The notes beneath the pieces are model-generated. The model did no database searches and was not told where the DNA came from. It worked only from the letters and a program-made list of their open reading frames with translations. Shown piece by piece: positions 51,218 through 60,094 of a DNA stretch of 64,000 bases (within the stretch, counting starts at the first letter, position 1; each line of letters opens with the position of its first letter). This stretch comes from JASHPR01 sp963833885. GTDB lineage: Bacteria; Actinomycetota; Actinomycetes; Streptosporangiales; Streptosporangiaceae. The stretch spans positions 434,001 through 498,000 of the forward strand of contig CAWHZU010000019.1 of NCBI GenBank assembly GCA_963833885.1, in the 5' to 3' direction. The translations under genes were made by a program, and so were the position numbers.

Positions 51218-53793
51218 ACCTCAGGCTCACCGTGACCTCGGCCGCGGCCGTGATCCTGACGTCGGTGTCGTTGTACCCGCTGATCCAGAACGCTTCATGG
51301 TTCTGGGCCGGGGTGGGCGCGGTAATCGCCGTCGCCATCGCCGGGGCGGCGACCAGGCTGCCAACGCTGCAAGCGGCCGTGGCGACGTCGGTGCTCGCGC
51401 TGATCGCCGTGGTCCCGCTGCTCACCGGGTCGAACTGGGGGCTGCGGGTGCTCGGCGTAATCATCATCGCGATCACCGCGGCAAGCCGGCCGCGGCTGCG
51501 GCTGCTGCAGGTGCTCGCCTGCCCGATCGCCTACCTCTCCGCACTGCTGATCTACCTGAACGCCGTGCTGGCCGCCCAGCAGTCGATCGCCGGCTTCGTG
51601 CCGACCCAGGGCTCGGTGTCCTACCTGTCGTCCCTTGTCAGTCAGGGCCTGGCCGAGTTCCACTTCGAGCCCCCGGTGCCGAGCACCTCCGGGATCGTGC
51701 TGGTCGCGGCCGGGGGCATCGGCCTGATGGCGGCGGCCACCGACCTGCTGGCGGTCCGGCTGCGCAGCCCGGCCATCGCCGGCCTGCCGCTGCTCGCGCT
51801 GTACTGCGTCCGGATCACGACGAGCGCCCGGCAGGGCGGCGTCGGCGCGACGGTCGTGTTCTGCCTCGGCATGATCGGCTACCTGGCGCTGCTCGCCGCC
51901 GACGGGCGGGAACGGCTGCGCATCTGGGGCAGGCTGGTGACGGTCTGGCAGAGCTCACCGGCCGAGGCGGCGGAGGCGCCGGACACCAGGGCGCTCGCGG
52001 CGTCGGGCCGCCGCATCGGGCTCGCCGCCGCGTGCATTGCGCTGGCAGTCCCGCTGCTGGTTCCCGGCATCAACGTGCACGACCTGTTCCGGACCGATTC
52101 GGCCGGCACCGGGAACGGCGGCGCCCCGGTCAGCGACCCCGCGCCCCTGGTCCAGATGCGGCAGCAGCTCCTCGCCACCGCGCCCCGGACCGTGCTGACC
52201 TATACCACCGGGCTCAAGAATCCCAGGTACCAGTACCTGCAGGTGTACGTGCTGAACTACAACACCTCGCAGCAGACCTGGACCCTGGTGCTGCCGGAGA
52301 CCCAGGCGTCGGCCCAGGTGGGGAACAACCAGACGGTGGCCGATTACGGGGTGACCCGCGGCACGTCGGCCTCGAAGCCCACCACCAAGATCACGCTCAG
52401 CCAGGGAACGGTGGGATACGACGCCAAGCTCGGCGTCCTCCCGGTCCCTTACGCACCGACGAAGCTGACCATCCCGGAGAGCGGCTGGCTGGAAGACCAC
52501 GCGACGCAGATGGTGTACGCCACCGAGCCACAGATGTCCGGGCTGCAGTACTCGGTGACCAGCACCGAAGTCTCCCCGCAACCGAAACAGGAGAATCTGG
52601 CCCCCTCCTACCCGGCATCAGTCGAGGACAACTACCTGTACTTCCCGGCCGGCCCGCACGGGGAGCTCGCGAAGCTCGCCAGGCAGATCACCAGCGGCGC
52701 CAGCACCCCCTACTACAAGGCGCGGAAGCTGGAGAGCTACTTCCAGTCGGGCAAGTTCACGTACAGCCTCAGCGTGAATCTGCCGAACGGCCTCGCCGGC
52801 CTGATCGAGTTCCTGTACAGCACCCACACCGGCTACTGCCAGCAGTTTGCCTTCGCGATGGCCGGCCTTGCCCGCCTGGTCGGCATCCCGTCCCGGATCG
52901 CCGTCGGTTATACGGCGGGCACCAACACGGGCAAGGGCGACTGGAAGGTCACCACCGCCGACGCGCACGCCTGGCCGGAGCTGTACTTCAGGGGCATGGG
53001 CTGGCTCCGTTTCGAGCCCACCCCCGGCGGCGCCGCAGGCCAGGGAACCGCGACCGTGCCGCAGTACGCCGTGGCGGGGGGCGCGCCGCCCGGGTTGGGC
53101 CAGGAGCCGACCACGCTGCCGACCAACCCGGCCACCGGGAAGCTCGGCAAGGGAGCCAACGCCAACCTGTTCCACCTGCATCATCCGGACATCGGCGGGG
53201 GCGGCGCAGCGGCCCAGATCGGCCGCGGGCACAGCATCATCCCCTGGGTCCTGCTGGTCGTGGCGATCCTGGCCGCGCTGGCCCTGGTCACGCCGGCGAC
53301 CGCGCGAGGGCTGATCCGCCGTCGGCGGCTGCTGGCGACCGGCGATGCCGCGCTGGCTCATGCCGCGTGGCGTGAGCTTCGAGATGACCTCACGGATTAC
53401 GGACTCGCCTGCCGCCCCAGCGAGTCCCCCCGCGCGGCCGCTGCCCGGATCGGGGCAGCGCTGCAGCTTGACCGGCCCGCTGCCGAGGCGCTCGGGCGAA
53501 TCGTCACCGCCGAGGAGCGGGCGCGCTACGCAACGGCGCCGCTGCCCTCGCCAACCCTGCGCGCGGACAGCGCCACGGTCCGGCGGGCGCTGGCGCACGA
53601 GGCCGACTGGCCGGTGCGGTACCGGGCACGGCTGATGCCGGCGTCCATGCTCGCCCCGATCCGGCCCGCGCTGCAGCACACGCTCGACGTGTTTGGATGG
53701 ATGGACGCGGCCGGTTTCAGGTTCCGGGCCGGCGCGTTCCGCGGCGGTGCAAGCGGCAGCGGCCCGGATGCAGCGGCAGGAGCAGGCCAGTAG
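51214..53793 (+). CDS. TgpA-type transmembrane transglutaminase-like protein
   Basis: An 859-aa membrane protein: six to seven N-terminal membrane segments (residues 5-230), an extracytoplasmic transglutaminase-like domain with Cys542 in TGYCQQFAFAMAGLAR, His585 in ADAHAW and the acidic position in RFEPTPGG, one more membrane segment near 690-710 and a cytoplasmic C-terminal domain. Function is not established; such proteins occur with MoxR and DUF58 and may modify or crosslink envelope proteins. The ATG overlaps the DUF58 stop. Confidence 0.88.
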   Translation: MNLRLTVTSAAAVILTSVSLYPLIQNASWFWAGVGAVIAVAIAGAATRLPTLQAAVATSVLALIAVVPLLTGSNWGLRVLGVIIIAITAASRPRLRLLQVLACPIAYLSALLIYLNAVLAAQQSIAGFVPTQGSVSYLSSLVSQGLAEFHFEPPVPSTSGIVLVAAGGIGLMAAATDLLAVRLRSPAIAGLPLLALYCVRITTSARQGGVGATVVFCLGMIGYLALLAADGRERLRIWGRLVTVWQSSPAEAAEAPDTRALAASGRRIGLAAACIALAVPLLVPGINVHDLFRTDSAGTGNGGAPVSDPAPLVQMRQQLLATAPRTVLTYTTGLKNPRYQYLQVYVLNYNTSQQTWTLVLPETQASAQVGNNQTVADYGVTRGTSASKPTTKITLSQGTVGYDAKLGVLPVPYAPTKLTIPESGWLEDHATQMVYATEPQMSGLQYSVTSTEVSPQPKQENLAPSYPASVEDNYLYFPAGPHGELAKLARQITSGASTPYYKARKLESYFQSGKFTYSLSVNLPNGLAGLIEFLYSTHTGYCQQFAFAMAGLARLVGIPSRIAVGYTAGTNTGKGDWKVTTADAHAWPELYFRGMGWLRFEPTPGGAAGQGTATVPQYAVAGGAPPGLGQEPTTLPTNPATGKLGKGANANLFHLHHPDIGGGGAAAQIGRGHSIIPWVLLVVAILAALALVTPATARGLIRRRRLLATGDAALAHAAWRELRDDLTDYGLACRPSESPRAAAARIGAALQLDRPAAEALGRIVTAEERARYATAPLPSPTLRADSATVRRALAHEADWPVRYRARLMPASMLAPIRPALQHTLDVFGWMDAAGFRFRAGAFRGGASGSGPDAAAGAGQ

Positions 53794-53879
53794 CGGGCCA
53801 CGAACAGCTCAAGCGGCTAGGCACAGCCCAGTAGCGGGCTAGGCGCGCGGGCGAGCCGGAAGGGTGCGGGCGGCCGCGA

Positions 53880-54290
53880 TCAGCGGCCGTCGCGCTCCTG
53901 GCGCCTGCGCCAGCGCTCCTCCAGCCGTTCCATCATCCCGGTGCCCGACGACCGGCTGGCGCGGCGGTGGTCCTTCGGCTTGGCCTGCCCGCGGCCGCTG
54001 ACGCGGCCGGCGACAAAACCGGTCATGTGCCGGTAGCTGGTCAGCGCCCACATGCTGCATGCGAGCATGACGACGAAGCCGGCCACGCCGATCCAGATGT
54101 ACTTGGTCACCACCCCGGCCACCAGCATCCCGACACCCAGCAGGAACCCCAGCGCGGCTTCGACGACCCGGCGCTTGTAGTGCACGCGCGGATCGCTTGA
54201 GCGGACGGCGTTGGCGAACCGCGGGTAATCGGTGTAGAGCGCCTGCTCAATCTGCTCGAGCTGGCGCTGCTCGTGCTCCGAGAGCGGCAC
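53880..54290 (-). CDS. DUF3040 membrane protein
   Basis: An actinobacterial protein of 136 residues and unknown function. It begins with the diagnostic PLSEHEQRQLEQIEQALY, has two membrane segments (about residues 43-65 and 68-88), and a basic C-terminal tail. GTG 54290 follows GGGAGG. Often found near dinB and the dcw cluster in actinomycetes, as here. Confidence 0.9.
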   Translation of the reverse strand: MPLSEHEQRQLEQIEQALYTDYPRFANAVRSSDPRVHYKRRVVEAALGFLLGVGMLVAGVVTKYIWIGVAGFVVMLACSMWALTSYRHMTGFVAGRVSGRGQAKPKDHRRASRSSGTGMMERLEERWRRRQERDGR

Positions 54291-54488
54291 GGTGCCTCCC
54301 ATGAAACTTGCGCGCGGGGACGTTGCTTGTAGAGCTGCGCCTCACGGCCCTTCTTTGCCTCCAGAATACGAGTGCCGGCGGTTGCTGCGGAAGGGTACGT
54401 CGGTCTCCGGCCTGACACGCGCTGTGCCGACCGGCCGACAGCCGCAGAAAGTCACCGGCATATCGGCAGAAAGGATGATGTGCCGGGC

Positions 54489-55721
54489 TCACCGACCGGA
54501 GCCTTCGCCGTCCACAAGGATGGCGGGGCGCACGGTGTCGGTGCCGAACCGCCCGGCGATCCGGTCCACTGCCCGCTCTGCCTCGCGCCAGGAGACCGGC
54601 CGGTCCCCGAAAGCGAGCTGCTGCACCGCGGCCGACGCCGGAATCAGGCCGGTTGCACGCACGCCCACCAGCCGCAGCCGAGCCCTGTCGTCGAGGCCGG
54701 CGGCCGCGTAGAGCGCACAAGCGGTGGCGTAGATCTGCTGCGCCACGTCGGTGGGCTCGGACAGGGTCCGGGACCGGGTGATCGTCTTGAAGCTGGCCAG
54801 GCGCAGCTTTACCACGACCGTCCTGGCCGAGCAGCCCGCGGCGCGCAGGCCGCGGGCGGTCCGCCCGGACAGCCGGAGCAGCTCGCGCCTGATCACCTCC
54901 GGATCGCAGACGTCGCTGGCGAAAGTCTCCTCGGCGCCGATGCTCTTCTCCTGAGTGCCCGGCACCACCCGCCGCTCGTCGCGCCCGGCGGCCAGGGCCG
55001 AAAGGTGAGCGGCGGCCGCCTGGCCGAGCTCGTGCTCCAGCGCGCCGATCGGGGTTTGCGCGATATCGGCGACCGTGCGCAGCCCCAGCCGGGCCAGCGC
55101 CTCGCCGGTCTGCTTGCCCACGCCCCACAGCGCGGCGACGGGCAGCGGGTGCAGGAAGTCGAGGACGCCGTCGGCCGGGACCACGAGCAGCCCGTCCGGC
55201 TTGCAGCTCCGCGACGCCATCTTGGCGATGAACTTGCTGGTCGCGACCCCTACCGAGCCGGTGATCCCCAGCTCGGCGACCTGGGCCCTGATGAGCTCCC
55301 CGATTCCGGCAGGCGACCTGGCGAGCCGGCGCAGCGCGCCGGAGATGTCCAGGAACGCCTCGTCAAGAGATAGCGGTTCCACCTGCGGCGTTATCGCCCG
55401 GAATATCGCCATGACCTCCCGCGACACCGCCCCGTAGAGGTTGTGCCTGGGCGGGATGACGACAGCGTGCGGGCAGAGCCGCATCGCCCGCCCCATGGGC
55501 ATGGCCGAGCGCACCCCGAACGCCCGCGCCGGGTAGGTCGCCGAGAGCACCACGCTGCGCCCGCTGGTCCCGCCCACGATGACCGGCCTGCCGACGAGAT
55601 CCGGCCGGTCCCTGAGCTCCACGCCGGCGTAGAACGCGTCCATGTCCACGTGCAGGATATGGCACCCGGTGTCGTCCGGGACCGGCCCGCCGGACTCGCT
55701 CGCGGCACGTTCGTGCGCCAC
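54489..55721 (-). CDS. dinB: DNA polymerase IV (Y family)
   Basis: Error-prone translesion polymerase, 410 aa. Catalytic acidic residues in ILHVDMDAFYAGVE and SLDEAFLDISG are present; the helix-hairpin-helix region (ALWGVGKQTGEALARLG) and the little-finger domain complete the fold. No clear C-terminal clamp-binding motif is obvious in the last residues. It is monocistronic as far as can be seen; nothing suggests SOS control (no LexA box found by eye). Confidence 0.92.
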   Translation of the reverse strand: MAHERAASESGGPVPDDTGCHILHVDMDAFYAGVELRDRPDLVGRPVIVGGTSGRSVVLSATYPARAFGVRSAMPMGRAMRLCPHAVVIPPRHNLYGAVSREVMAIFRAITPQVEPLSLDEAFLDISGALRRLARSPAGIGELIRAQVAELGITGSVGVATSKFIAKMASRSCKPDGLLVVPADGVLDFLHPLPVAALWGVGKQTGEALARLGLRTVADIAQTPIGALEHELGQAAAAHLSALAAGRDERRVVPGTQEKSIGAEETFASDVCDPEVIRRELLRLSGRTARGLRAAGCSARTVVVKLRLASFKTITRSRTLSEPTDVAQQIYATACALYAAAGLDDRARLRLVGVRATGLIPASAAVQQLAFGDRPVSWREAERAVDRIAGRFGTDTVRPAILVDGEGSGR

Positions 55722-55797
55722 CGCTGGCCCCCTCGTGTCGTCCCGTAGTAACCCAACCTAAGGCCGGCCACCGACAGTCGGGACCCTGGCGGGGGCG

Positions 55798-56241
55798 CTA
55801 GTGGTCCGGGGCGGCTTCCAGCTCGGGCTTGAGCTCCAGCAGGCGGGCGAGCAGGCCGTTGACAAAAGCGGGCGAATCGTCGGTGGACAGCTCGCGGGCG
55901 AGCAGCACCGCCTCGCTGATCGCTACGCCGTCGGGCACCCCGGGGGCCCAGAGCAGCTCGTACACGCCGATCCGCAGGATGTTCCGGTCCACGGCCGGCA
56001 TCCGGTCCAGCGTCCAGCCCTGGGAGTGCTCGGCCAGCAGTTCATCGATGCGGTCGCGGTGCGCCTGCACGCCGCGGACCAGTTCGGCGGCGTAGCTGGA
56101 GACCGGCGGCGGTCCCGTTCCGTCTGGCGACCGCTCCGCGGCGGATCGCTCGGCGAGCAGGTCCAGAACGGGCTCGCCGCGGATCTCGGCTTCGAAAAGG
56201 ATGTCGAGCGCCCGCTTCCTGGCTTTACTGCGGGCAGACAT
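55798..56241 (-). CDS. nusB: Transcription antitermination factor NusB
   Basis: Helps antitermination of rRNA transcription with NusE. The 147-aa all-helical protein has the typical ARKRALDILFEAEIRG start and the RNILRIGVYELLW and ISEAVLLARELSTDDSPAFVNGLL motifs. It follows efp by about 40 bp on the same strand, the normal actinobacterial order. Confidence 0.95.
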   Translation of the reverse strand: MSARSKARKRALDILFEAEIRGEPVLDLLAERSAAERSPDGTGPPPVSSYAAELVRGVQAHRDRIDELLAEHSQGWTLDRMPAVDRNILRIGVYELLWAPGVPDGVAISEAVLLARELSTDDSPAFVNGLLARLLELKPELEAAPDH

Positions 56242-56280
56242 CGGTCAGCCTCCGGAAGAACGGGTGGCTGGTGCTGGCGG

Positions 56281-56838
56281 TCACGCCCGGCTGAGGTACT
56301 GGCCGGTGCGGGTGTCCACCCTGATCTTTTCTCCGGTGGTGATGAACAGCGGCACATGGATCTGCGCGCCGGTCTCCAGCGTGGCCAGCTTGGTCCCGCC
56401 GGTCGACCGGTCTCCCTGCAGGCCAGGATCGGTCTGGCTGACGGTCAGCTCGACAGCGGCCGGCAGCTCCACGTACAGCGGGACACCCTCGTTGAACGCC
56501 ACCGTGGCGTTCTGCTCCTCGAGCAGGTAGTTCGCGGCGTCGCCAACGGTCGCCTCGGGGATGTGCGGCTGGTCGTAGGTTTCGGTGTCCATGAACACGA
56601 AGTCGTCGCCCTCGCGGTACAGGTACTGCATCTCGCGCCGGTCCACGCTGGCCTGCTCGACCCGCACCCCGGCGTTGAAGGTCCGGTCCACGACCTTCCC
56701 GGACATCACGTTCTTCAGCTTGGTGCGCACGAACGCGCCGCCCTTGCCGGGCTTGACGTGCTGAAAGTCCACGACGTTCCAGAGCTGGCCGTCGATGTTG
56801 AGGGTCATGCCGTTCTTGAGGTCGTTGGTCGTGGCCAC
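56281..56838 (-). CDS. efp: Elongation factor P
   Basis: Relieves ribosome stalling at polyproline. The 185-aa three-domain protein has KOW-like domain I with the loop KPGKGGAFVRTKLKN; the tip residue is Lys34-like, as in EF-P forms modified on lysine or left unmodified in actinobacteria. The GTG start at 56838 is fixed by the conserved TTNDLKNGM. Lies 34 bp after the M24 peptidase gene and before nusB. Confidence 0.96.
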   Translation of the reverse strand: MATTNDLKNGMTLNIDGQLWNVVDFQHVKPGKGGAFVRTKLKNVMSGKVVDRTFNAGVRVEQASVDRREMQYLYREGDDFVFMDTETYDQPHIPEATVGDAANYLLEEQNATVAFNEGVPLYVELPAAVELTVSQTDPGLQGDRSTGGTKLATLETGAQIHVPLFITTGEKIRVDTRTGQYLSRA

Positions 56839-56872
56839 AGCGTTGTGTCTCCATCGTGGGGGGCCCGCCCCG

Positions 56873-57985
56873 TTACAGGACGAGAAGATCCCTGGTCGTC
56901 GTCGTGAGCATCTGGTGTGATCCCGCCGCCCCGGCGTCGGTATCGGCCCGGGCGGACCCCCGCACCACCAGGGTGTCCTCGATCCTGACACCGCCCCTGC
57001 CGGACAGGTAGATCCCGGGTTCGACGGTAACGGGAACCCGGTCCCCGAGTGTACCCGTCCGGCCATACCCGATCGTCGGTGCCTCGTGGACCTCGAGGCC
57101 AACCCCGTGGCCGAGCCCGTGGCCGAAGTCGCCGCCGTACCCGGCCTCGGCGATCAGGTCGCGGGCAGCCGCGTCGACCGTGCGCACGTCGGCTCCGACG
57201 GTCGCCGCCGCTACCCCCGCCCGCTGCGCCGTGGCCACGATCTCGTAGATCTCCCGCTGCCAGGCGGCGGGCTCGCCGAGCGCCACGGTCCTGGTCATGT
57301 CCGCGTGGTAGCCGCCGTAGCGGGCGCCGCAGTCAACCGTGATCAGGTCCCCGGCTGCGAACGCCCGGTCACCCGGCACGTGATGCGGGATCGCCCCGTT
57401 GGGCCCGCTGGCCACGATCGTGTCGAAGGCCAGCGCCTCGGCGCCGAGGTCGATCATCGCCCGCTCCAGCAGCACCGCGAACTCCCGCTCGGTCCGGCCG
57501 GCCGTCACCTGGGGCAGCACCGCCTCGAACGCCTCGCCGGTGATCGCGCACGCCCGGGCGAGCAGCGCGATCTCGCCCTCGTCCTTGACCATCCGTAGTT
57601 CCTCGATCATCCGTCCCGACGGAACCAGCGTGGGCCCGCCGTCGAGCGCCGCGACCTCTGCGTGCCGTTCGACGGTCATGACCTGTGCCTCGAACGCGAC
57701 GATCCCCAGCCCTCTGGCCGCGGCCAGGCTGGCCAGTGCGGTATCGATGACCCGCTCGACGATCAGCTCGAGGTCGGGGCAGTCGCGGGCCGCCGCCTCC
57801 GCGTACCGGGAGTCGGTGGCCAGCACGCCTGGCCCGGCAGCGGACAGCAGCAGCGCGGCGTTCGAGCTGACCATGCCGGTGAGGTAGCGGACGTTGGGCA
57901 GGCTGGTGATCAGGGCGGCATCGGCGCCCAGGTCGGCGATCTTCTGCTGCGCTCGTTCCCTCCGGGTGGCGTGTATCTGCGGCAT
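56873..57985 (-). CDS. M24 family Xaa-Pro aminopeptidase
   Basis: Metal-dependent aminopeptidase that removes an N-terminal residue before proline. The five metal ligands are visible: Asp in TVDCGA, Asp in HADMTRTV, His in GHGLGHGVG, Glu in VEPGIYL and Glu in RIEDTLV. A creatinase-type N-terminal domain precedes. The 370-aa protein starts at ATG 57985. It lies upstream of efp and nusB, as in many actinobacteria, and is divergent from a HAD gene across a triple repeat. Confidence 0.92.
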   Translation of the reverse strand: MPQIHATRRERAQQKIADLGADAALITSLPNVRYLTGMVSSNAALLLSAAGPGVLATDSRYAEAAARDCPDLELIVERVIDTALASLAAARGLGIVAFEAQVMTVERHAEVAALDGGPTLVPSGRMIEELRMVKDEGEIALLARACAITGEAFEAVLPQVTAGRTEREFAVLLERAMIDLGAEALAFDTIVASGPNGAIPHHVPGDRAFAAGDLITVDCGARYGGYHADMTRTVALGEPAAWQREIYEIVATAQRAGVAAATVGADVRTVDAAARDLIAEAGYGGDFGHGLGHGVGLEVHEAPTIGYGRTGTLGDRVPVTVEPGIYLSGRGGVRIEDTLVVRGSARADTDAGAAGSHQMLTTTTRDLLVL

Positions 57986-57993
57986 AACGACGA

Positions 57994-58075
57994 CTGTACG
58001 GCTCTGCACCGATCGGCGGCCGCACAGCTCTGCACCGATCGGCGCCTGTACGGCTCTGCACCGATCGGCGGCGAT
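57994..58075. repeat. Three 26-bp tandem repeats in a divergent promoter region
   Basis: The 18-bp word GCTCTGCACCGATCGGCG occurs at 58001, 58027 and 58053, exactly 26 bp apart, each centred on the palindrome CCGATCGG. It lies between the divergent M24 peptidase and HAD hydrolase genes, so it may be a multi-site operator. Confidence 0.85.
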
Positions 58076-58096
58076 GACGGCTGGTACGGTCGCGGC

Positions 58097-58717
58097 ATGG
58101 CCAGCGAGCAGCAGCAGATCGAGGCCGTCGCGTTCGACCTGGGCGGGGTGCTGATCGACTGGGATCCGCGGTACGTATACCGGCAGCTGTTCGCCGACCC
58201 GGCAGACATGGAGGAGTTTCTCGCCTCGGTCTGCACCGGTGACTGGCATCGCGCCCACGACCTAGGCGCGGACATCGCCCAGTCGTGCGCGGAGCTCGCC
58301 GCAGCGCACCCCGAGCACCGGGACATGATCATGGTCTGGGCCGACCGCGGCGAGGAGATGGCGGCGGGGCAGTTCGACGACACCGTCGAGCTGCTCAGCG
58401 AGCTGAAGGCTTCGGGAATGCCCTGCTACGCGCTCAGCAACATGGAGCCCGACGCGTTCCGGCTGCGGCGCGCCCGGTTCGCGTTCATGGACTGGTTCGA
58501 CGGCCACGTCATCTCCGGCCTCGAGGGCGTGGCCAAGCCGGACCGGCGGATCTTCGAGATTCTGCTGGACCGCCACGGGCTGCGCCCGCAGCGATGCGTG
58601 TTTATCGACGACCAGGCCCGCAACGTCGACGCCGCCCGCGAGCTCGGCCTCATCGCCCTGCATTTCTCGTCCGCGGCCCAGCTCCGCCGCGACCTGCAGA
58701 CCCTCGGCGTCGCCTAG
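58097..58717 (+). CDS. HAD superfamily hydrolase
   Basis: A 206-aa HAD-IA hydrolase. Motif I is FDLGGVLID (second acidic residue replaced by Gly, as in haloacid-dehalogenase and some phosphatase relatives), motif II in ALSNM, the motif III lysine in VAKPDRRIF, and motif IV in FIDDQARNVDAA. Likely a phosphatase on a small metabolite; substrate unknown. Monocistronic, ended by a strong hairpin. Confidence 0.85.
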   Translation: MASEQQQIEAVAFDLGGVLIDWDPRYVYRQLFADPADMEEFLASVCTGDWHRAHDLGADIAQSCAELAAAHPEHRDMIMVWADRGEEMAAGQFDDTVELLSELKASGMPCYALSNMEPDAFRLRRARFAFMDWFDGHVISGLEGVAKPDRRIFEILLDRHGLRPQRCVFIDDQARNVDAARELGLIALHFSSAAQLRRDLQTLGVA

Positions 58718-58786
58718 ACCACGCCACCCGCGCTACACCACGCCACGCCCGCCCCACCGGCCCCGCCGCGACGCAGGCCGGGAAAG

Positions 58787-58832
58787 AGTGGTTCAGCTTC
58801 GTCCGGCTGCCCCCGGACGAAGCTGAACCACT
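58787..58832. terminator. Perfect 20-bp hairpin between convergent genes
   Basis: Positions 58787-58806 and 58813-58832 are perfectly complementary (core TTCAGCTTCGTCCGG) with a 6-nt loop. It separates the convergent HAD and LLM-oxidoreductase genes and would terminate both; its sequence is not related to the GATGTACC element. Confidence 0.8.
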
Positions 58833-58970
58833 GAATTCAACAGTCGCTTGGGCGGCGTGGGGGTGGGAGCCGCGCGGGGTTGAGGGCGGCGCGGCGGGTG
58901 AGAGCGGCGCGGCGGCGGGGGCGGGCGGCGGGCGGGGGCGGGCGAGTGGGGGGCGGAGGCCCGCGGGTGG

Positions 58971-60014
58971 TTAGGCGGCCAGGTCGCGGATCTGCTCGAT
59001 TAGGGCGACGCGCTCGGCGTGGGTTCTGCCAAGGGGCGTGACGTTGAGCGTGGTCACGCCGGACTCGCGGAACGCTGCCACCCGCTCGGCCACGTAGGAG
59101 CGCGGGCCGATCAGCGACGTTCCCTCGAGCAGCGAGGCGGGCACCAGCGCGGCCGCCTCGTCCTTCCTGCCGTCGAGGTAGGCGTCCTGGATCGCCTTGG
59201 CCTCGGCCTCGTAGCCGTACTTGACCACCAGGTCGTTGTAGAAGTTGCGGCCCCTGGCGCCCATCCCGCCGATGTAGAGCGCCTGCGCGGGGCGGGTGAG
59301 CTCCCGCAGCCCGGTGACGTCGTCGCCGATCGCCAGCGACGCGGTGGCCGGCATCACGTCCAGCGGCGGCAGCGAGGGGTCGCGCTTCGCCTTGCCTGCC
59401 GCCAACGCGTCGCCCCACACCGACGCCGCCTTCTCCGGGAAGTACCAGATCGGCTCCCAGCCCTCGGCCAGCTCGGCGGCCATCTCCACGTTCTTGGGCC
59501 CGAGCGCGGCGACGAAGATGGGGATCCGCTCCCGGACCGGGTGGTTGATCAGCTTCAGCGGCTTGCCGAGCCCGGTGCCCTGGCCCGGCGGCAGCGGGAT
59601 CGTGTAGTGCCGGCCCGCGTACTCGAGCCGCTCCCGCCGCCACACCTTGCGGCAGATCTCGATGATCTCCCTGGTGCGGCCGACCGGCGCGTCATAGGGC
59701 ACGCCATGCCAGCCCTCGATGACCTGCGGGCCGGAGGCGCCGATGCCGAGCACGAACCGGCCGTCCGAGACGTAGTCGAGCCCGGCCGCGGTCATCGCGG
59801 TCAGCGTCGGGGTGCGCGAGTAGAGCTGCATGATGCCCGAGGCGAGCTGCAGCCGCTCGGTCTTCGCGGCGACGTAGCCGAGCTGGCTGACGGCGTCGAA
59901 GCTGTACGCCTCGGGCACGAACACGATGTCCAGGCCCGCCTTCTCGTAGTCGGTGAGCTCGGTCACGGTCTCGGCGAAGCCGCCGGCGTAACTCAGTGAC
60001 ATCCCTATGCGCAT
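58971..60014 (-). CDS. LLM class flavin/F420-dependent oxidoreductase
   Basis: A luciferase-like (beta/alpha) barrel enzyme, 347 aa. Typical segments: N-terminal MRIGMSLSYAGGF, GLDIVFVPEAYSFDAVSQLG, ASGIMQLYSRTPTLTAMTAAGLD, and FVLGIGASGPQVIEGWHG. Actinobacterial members of this kind usually use F420. Substrate not predictable. It follows the fused aroK-aroB gene by about 80 bp on the same strand and may be read from the same transcript, but a link to the shikimate pathway is not shown. Confidence 0.85.
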   Translation of the reverse strand: MRIGMSLSYAGGFAETVTELTDYEKAGLDIVFVPEAYSFDAVSQLGYVAAKTERLQLASGIMQLYSRTPTLTAMTAAGLDYVSDGRFVLGIGASGPQVIEGWHGVPYDAPVGRTREIIEICRKVWRRERLEYAGRHYTIPLPPGQGTGLGKPLKLINHPVRERIPIFVAALGPKNVEMAAELAEGWEPIWYFPEKAASVWGDALAAGKAKRDPSLPPLDVMPATASLAIGDDVTGLRELTRPAQALYIGGMGARGRNFYNDLVVKYGYEAEAKAIQDAYLDGRKDEAAALVPASLLEGTSLIGPRSYVAERVAAFRESGVTTLNVTPLGRTHAERVALIEQIRDLAA

Positions 60015-60094
60015 GCTTCGACGCCCTTCCCGGCCGTGCGACCGAATCCCGTTCGGCTTGGGTGCCTTGAGCGTAGCGCGGCGCGGGCCCGCGG

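Noticed and set aside
58787..58832. A fourth copy of the GATGTACC palindromic element
   Set aside because: It is a perfect hairpin between convergent genes, but its sequence shares no arm or interior words with the other three.
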